From Symsagittifera roscoffensis (Eukaryota > Xenacoelomorpha > Acoela > Convolutidae): a stretch of 64,000 nt of DNA. This document shows positions 60,014-64,000 of this stretch, in pieces. Positions within the stretch are counted from its first letter, which is position 1, and the number at the start of each line of letters is the position of its first letter. Position numbers and translations under genes: made by a program. The notes beneath the pieces were generated by a model. It was not told the DNA's origin and made no database searches. It was given only the letters and a program-made list of their open reading frames with translations. The stretch is from positions 69,288,223 to 69,352,222 of the forward strand of contig NC_087062.1 in assembly GCF_963678635.1 (NCBI RefSeq), in the 5' to 3' direction.

Positions 60014-60481
60014 ATGTCATTTAAAAACCTAGGAAATAAACAAACAATCGTTTTACACAATTGTGAATTAGATAACAAAAAATACGACCTTGTAATCACA
60101 CCTCATACACAAACAGTTGGATACATTAGAACAAAACGACAAACATTAAAGAGAAAAATAATAACTAAACAAAGACAAATAACACGAAAAAGATTTTCAA
60201 AAAATCGAAACGCATTTTCAGAATCAGAAACAAACAGTTTAGACGAACTTTATAAACTAAAAGAATCAATAGATAAAAATTGCCCAATTCACGATCAATT
60301 ATATTTCTCTGACTCAGAAACAACTTCAAATTCATCAAAAAGAGGAAAAAGACGAATAAAAAAGCAATATAAACACAAACCAGTACATTTATACAATTGG
60401 AATCAACCAATTAGACACATTGATAATTACATATTAACAGTCATCAAACGAAAAAATGAGCTCAACGGACACCCCAGGTGA
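60014..60481 (+). CDS. Basic small ORF overlapping gag
   Basis: A 155-codon ORF rich in Lys/Arg, with a basic run ('RTKRQTLKRKIITKQRQITR', about residues 39-58), a middle acidic/serine part ('FSDSETTSNSS') and a second basic cluster ('KRGKRRIKKQYKHK'). It overlaps the start of the gag ORF by 26 bases in a different frame. Codon use is A-rich like gag, which suggests it belongs to the same element. I know no matching family. It could be an accessory product or the front of a longer gag reached by frameshifting. Confidence 0.55.
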   Translation: MSFKNLGNKQTIVLHNCELDNKKYDLVITPHTQTVGYIRTKRQTLKRKIITKQRQITRKRFSKNRNAFSESETNSLDELYKLKESIDKNCPIHDQLYFSDSETTSNSSKRGKRRIKKQYKHKPVHLYNWNQPIRHIDNYILTVIKRKNELNGHPR

Positions 60482-62840
60482 AGAAAGTCCAGATGATGAT
60501 GATATTTTCCCCTTTATCGTAGATGCAACCACTGATAGAGGACAGCATATATTCTGCAAAAATTTACTCTTAAATTTGTTTGAACCAGGAATCAGTCCAT
60601 GTAAAACAGAGTTTCCAGATGTAAAAATCAAAAGACAAATTATCGATCACTATCTAAAAGATATATGTAACCTAACACAACAATACGGAATCTACTCCAT
60701 AGAATTCAGCTCACCAAACCAGAATCACAGTAAATATATAATTCAAACAGACGACCTTGATTTAGAATTCTCAAAAATATTCTCAGAATATATAAAAAGC
60801 ATCCAATATCATAACTCACAAAGAGCAAACTCCATATTCACCAATGAAGTTTTTGCGATAATATATAGTTATATCTCGATATTAGAAAACGAAATCCAGA
60901 TACCAAATGTCTCACCGACAGAAACATCTAAACATATAAGAGTACGACATGAAATCACACTACTCTCTAGTTTTCTAAATATAATTAAAGAAAATTTCAC
61001 GAAAGATGAAGTTTCACAACATACAAAACACGACTTACAAAAAATCTTGGCATGGTTCATAATAGATTATTTCACACATAATATTGATTTAATTTCACAA
61101 GCAAGAAAAAATTTTAGACCCCAAAACTCAAACGATGATACTGCCATCACAGAACAATCAGACTATGTTTGGGACCCCGAATGGTCTCATCCCGCATTCA
61201 TAAACTTCCCACAATCAATCTCAAGTCAAGCAATAAGTACGATATCTTATGTAAGAGATTATGTACGAGTAATACCATTAACCATTGATGCAACACCATT
61301 AAACTATAATACATTTTTACCCGATATGCAAAATAATAGTTTAAACTCTACAGTCATACACAATGAAAACCTCAATGGAACTAGGAATCTTACTCAACAA
61401 GATATCCAGACACCATCACACTTCATAAATGAAGAATTCGTACACACAACAACTACACAACAAAGTATTTCACCAATACGTCCAAACTTAACAACACCAA
61501 GAAATACAAATTCTTCACAAACACAGGTAACATTACAATCAACCGTTAAACCTTCGGTTGCCCCAAAATATTCACACATGGATTACCAAACATACAGACC
61601 CATGACAATACCGCCAAAAACACGCAAAACGTTCACTAGAAACAACTTTGCAGACCATAATTATAATTACACACATCCATCAAAAACAAATTATCAACCA
61701 CGAAAAAATTTTAGTAATAATACAAGATCTCGAAACTGGGATAACCCAATGGCACCACCTAATTCAGTAAATTTCCAAACAAATTTACATCCTCCACAGG
61801 ATCGTAGTGAAAACTATCCATTTTTTCAACAAAATAAAAATAAAAAACAAACATCTTATCAAATGGATTACTTATCCTCAGATGATGATTTCTTACAACC
61901 AGATATATTTACACCCTATAATCAAGAATATCGTGGACAAAGAATACAGAAACCACATACATATCATAGAAATTTTTCTCCACAACCAATAGATACACAA
62001 ATTCAACAACCAATTCAACAACAAAACCCAAATAATAAATCTTTTCAACCAATTCAGCAACAAAACCCAATGATTGCAAACTCGTACCAACCAGCACAAA
62101 TGCAAAATGAAATACCACTCCCATATTATCTTCAACAACACGAAATAACAAGAAATCAACTTTCAAATTTTTCTCAAATGCCAAATGCAGCAGAATCATT
62201 ACAAATGACAATGAATCCATACCTTATGGGTGGATCATCAATAACATCAAATAAACCTTTAATGGTATTCACAGGAACAGACCCTGAATATTCTGTAGAA
62301 GACTATTTAAATGCAGTCACAGCAAATTTGATTTTAAATATAGGACCTGAACCAATTAATACGCCACTACATCAAAACTGGATACATCGACGCACAGCGT
62401 TAATACAAACAACTCTAAATGGGGCAGCCCAAAAATGGTTTTCAGTATTGCCTATAGAAATAAAATCAAATTGGAAAAGATTTACACAAGAATTTTCTAA
62501 AATGTTTGACTCCGAAAGAAACAAACAACAACAAAGAGTTTTATGTAATGAAATTCGCAGATTACCAAACGAAACCATCAAGCAATTAGCAGTACGAATC
62601 GAAACACTAGTTCGAAAAGCATATTCATTAAATACACATGACTATAAAAACACAAAGATGACAGAAATCTTAATGATGACCTTAACACCACAATTAAGGA
62701 AAATAGCAATAAAAAAGAGAGCATCCCATCCTTCGTCAATTCGAGAACCCAATTTAGATTTTCGAAAACTAGTAGACAAACTAGAACAAGCAGAAATCAC
62801 AATGAAACTCGAAGAAACGGAAAATCTGAAATTACAATAA
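60456..62840 (+). CDS. Ty3/gypsy-like retrotransposon gag (capsid part)
   Basis: Gag builds the particle in which the element's RNA is copied. The 794-codon ORF has an acidic N-terminus ('GEESPDDDD'), a helical-looking region to about residue 230, and a long Gln/Asn/Pro/Thr-rich low-complexity stretch (about 290-590). A retrotransposon capsid domain follows at about 600-790: 'PLMVFTGTDPEYSVEDYL', 'LNGAAQKWFSVLP', 'WKRFTQEFSKMF' and 'LPNETIKQLAVRIETLVRKA'. This is the usual 'FxGxxxxxaxxWLxx ... GxAxxWfxxL ... WxxFxxxFxxxF' pattern. It ends in TAA, but the same frame continues open into the zinc-knuckle region. It is longer than typical gypsy gags because of the low-complexity middle. The clade is uncertain. 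Confidence 0.85.
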   Translation: MSSTDTPGEESPDDDDIFPFIVDATTDRGQHIFCKNLLLNLFEPGISPCKTEFPDVKIKRQIIDHYLKDICNLTQQYGIYSIEFSSPNQNHSKYIIQTDDLDLEFSKIFSEYIKSIQYHNSQRANSIFTNEVFAIIYSYISILENEIQIPNVSPTETSKHIRVRHEITLLSSFLNIIKENFTKDEVSQHTKHDLQKILAWFIIDYFTHNIDLISQARKNFRPQNSNDDTAITEQSDYVWDPEWSHPAFINFPQSISSQAISTISYVRDYVRVIPLTIDATPLNYNTFLPDMQNNSLNSTVIHNENLNGTRNLTQQDIQTPSHFINEEFVHTTTTQQSISPIRPNLTTPRNTNSSQTQVTLQSTVKPSVAPKYSHMDYQTYRPMTIPPKTRKTFTRNNFADHNYNYTHPSKTNYQPRKNFSNNTRSRNWDNPMAPPNSVNFQTNLHPPQDRSENYPFFQQNKNKKQTSYQMDYLSSDDDFLQPDIFTPYNQEYRGQRIQKPHTYHRNFSPQPIDTQIQQPIQQQNPNNKSFQPIQQQNPMIANSYQPAQMQNEIPLPYYLQQHEITRNQLSNFSQMPNAAESLQMTMNPYLMGGSSITSNKPLMVFTGTDPEYSVEDYLNAVTANLILNIGPEPINTPLHQNWIHRRTALIQTTLNGAAQKWFSVLPIEIKSNWKRFTQEFSKMFDSERNKQQQRVLCNEIRRLPNETIKQLAVRIETLVRKAYSLNTHDYKNTKMTEILMMTLTPQLRKIAIKKRASHPSSIREPNLDFRKLVDKLEQAEITMKLEETENLKLQ

Positions 62841-64000
62841 GTTAACAGAATTGAAACAGCTTCCACAAATATAAACAATATACAAGAATCAGATACAGAT
62901 CTCGTTGAAAAAATCACTGAAATACTCAATATTTACGAAAAACACCCAAACTTTAAAGGCAAACCATCCTTCAAAAAATGGTGTAATTATTGCCGACGAT
63001 ACGGACACAGTATTTCTGAATGTAGACAAAAACAGCAAGACAATCAAAATAAACCTCAAAAATATAAAGAACCAAATAAATCATTCTATCAATACATGAA
63101 AAAAGATCAAAATCTACCGAACAAAACAGTCTACAGCAACAACAGTTCAGGAAAACCACTCCCGAACAATACAAATTATACAAGAAATCAATCACCATAT
63201 AACTCAAGTTATAGAGGAAGATCACCAGAACGAAGAAACACGCATAATTCATCACAAAATCACTACAATAGACCAAATAGTCGAAATAACTACTCCAGAT
63301 CACATTCAAATACACAACGATTTGTTTCTAGATCTAATTCCCAATCAAGAAATAATTATTATCCAAACAATCAATCACGAAATTCATCATACAATAGGAA
63401 TAGAAACTACTCAAATAATCGGAATAGAAGTTATTCAAACAACCGAAACCAGAATTACCCGAACAATCAATCAAGGAATAACTCATATAATAGATCGAAC
63501 TATAACAGACCAAACAATAATTACCAAAACAGATCGCGAAATAATTCACAAAATCGACACTCAAGTTATAATAATCGTTATAGAAATTATTCCCAATCAC
63601 CACACCGGAATAATAATAACTATAATAATTCTAATAATCGCCACAGAAGTAGTACACCTAAACATCAAAGACATATTAATCAAGTACAATCTAATCCAGA
63701 AACAACATCAGACCCTCCAGGTATTGATGACACAGTAACTGATACGTTACAACTCAACCAAATAAACTGTGGATCATCAGATTCAGAAAGCGATGCAGAA
63801 AACACTCTCTCCATCAACATGATAAAAGTCGAAAATGACTATGAACCTGTTATATATGAAGAACCTTTTTCATCACACATATATGAAAATCAATCAGAAC
63901 TCCTTCACAATTATTATATTGAACCCGTCCATTCCACACCGACGACACAAAAAACTAATGAAATTAACACTACAAACCAACCCAATGAGAAAGAAAAAAC
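62841..64000 (+). CDS. Retroelement nucleocapsid region, partial at window end
   Basis: In the same frame as gag, directly after its TAA, the sequence is open for the remaining 386 codons to the window edge. It begins with a short charged segment, then the CCHC knuckle 'WCNYCRRYGHSISEC' (C-x2-C-x4-H-x4-C, 62982-63023). A long Asn/Ser/Arg/Tyr-rich tract (63050-63650, many 'NNRN', 'SYNR' and 'NYSN' words) follows, and then an acidic part ('DSESDAENT', 'EEPF'). RNA binding is inferred from the knuckle and basic tract. It has no ATG of its own near the front, so translation would need readthrough of the stop, or this copy carries a nonsense mutation. Protease and reverse transcriptase would lie beyond the window. 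Confidence 0.75.

Noticed and set aside
61893-62220. Minus-strand ORFs rich in Val/Leu/Phe/Trp
   Set aside because: They are antisense shadows of the Gln/Asn-rich gag region.
63334-63738. Further ORFs on both strands at the window end
   Set aside because: They are low-complexity shadows of the Asn/Arg/Ser-rich nucleocapsid region, which is supported by the CCHC knuckle in its own frame.

Overview
The window is AT-rich, intron-containing animal DNA, almost certainly from an invertebrate. Host genes have short exons with canonical or near-canonical splice sites (GDP-L-fucose synthase, a pentameric ligand-gated channel, the last exon of a mitochondrial carrier). The rest is dominated by repeats: tRNA-derived SINEs, MITEs, Mutator-like (MULE) transposon debris, satellites and one Ty3/gypsy-type retrotransposon. 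I cannot name the species.

Layout. 0-3.3 kb: SINE copies, a broken MULE transposase (minus strand, 1.36-2.05 kb) and a MITE with a perfect 9-bp target duplication (2917-3333). 3.5-3.7 kb: terminal exon of an SLC25 carrier. 4.1-4.9 kb: two minisatellites. 5.0-6.5 kb: a broken, intronless Artemis (DCLRE1C) copy on the minus strand. 7.0-8.06 kb: a 156-bp satellite. 9.4-9.7 kb: an unidentified GC-rich terminal exon. 10.3-18.8 kb: a pentameric ligand-gated ion channel gene on the minus strand, lacking the Cys-loop cysteines, with a duplicated first-exon segment. 14.2 kb: a non-LTR reverse transcriptase tail. 21.7-23.5 kb: a CATC-rich repeat tract. 25.6-28.7 kb: a complete five-exon GDP-L-fucose synthase gene, with a hAT-like MITE in intron 1 and a fourth intron that is itself bounded by an inverted repeat.

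30.9-51.2 kb is one large accessory block. It is a tandem array of a roughly 4.2-kb unit (five copies, two with internal deletions). Units carry the C-terminal part of a MULE transposase on the plus strand and the N-terminal part (FLYWCH zinc finger plus first catalytic motif) on the minus strand, separated by a long inverted repeat containing SINE copies. A 0.9-kb segment with a MITE is duplicated at 48 and 51 kb. 53.8-56.2 kb is a GC-richer block lying between 19-bp direct repeats. From about 58.5 kb to the end lies the 5' part of a Ty3/gypsy-like element: possible LTR and leader, a small basic ORF overlapping gag, a long gag with a capsid domain, and an in-frame stop before an open zinc-knuckle region that runs off the window.

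The host genes do not form a pathway. The shared theme is mobile DNA reshaping the locus: MITEs in introns, a possible MITE-made intron, repeated exons, a disabled DNA-repair gene copy and an expanded composite transposon array. All homology calls come from motif recognition by eye; no database search was possible.
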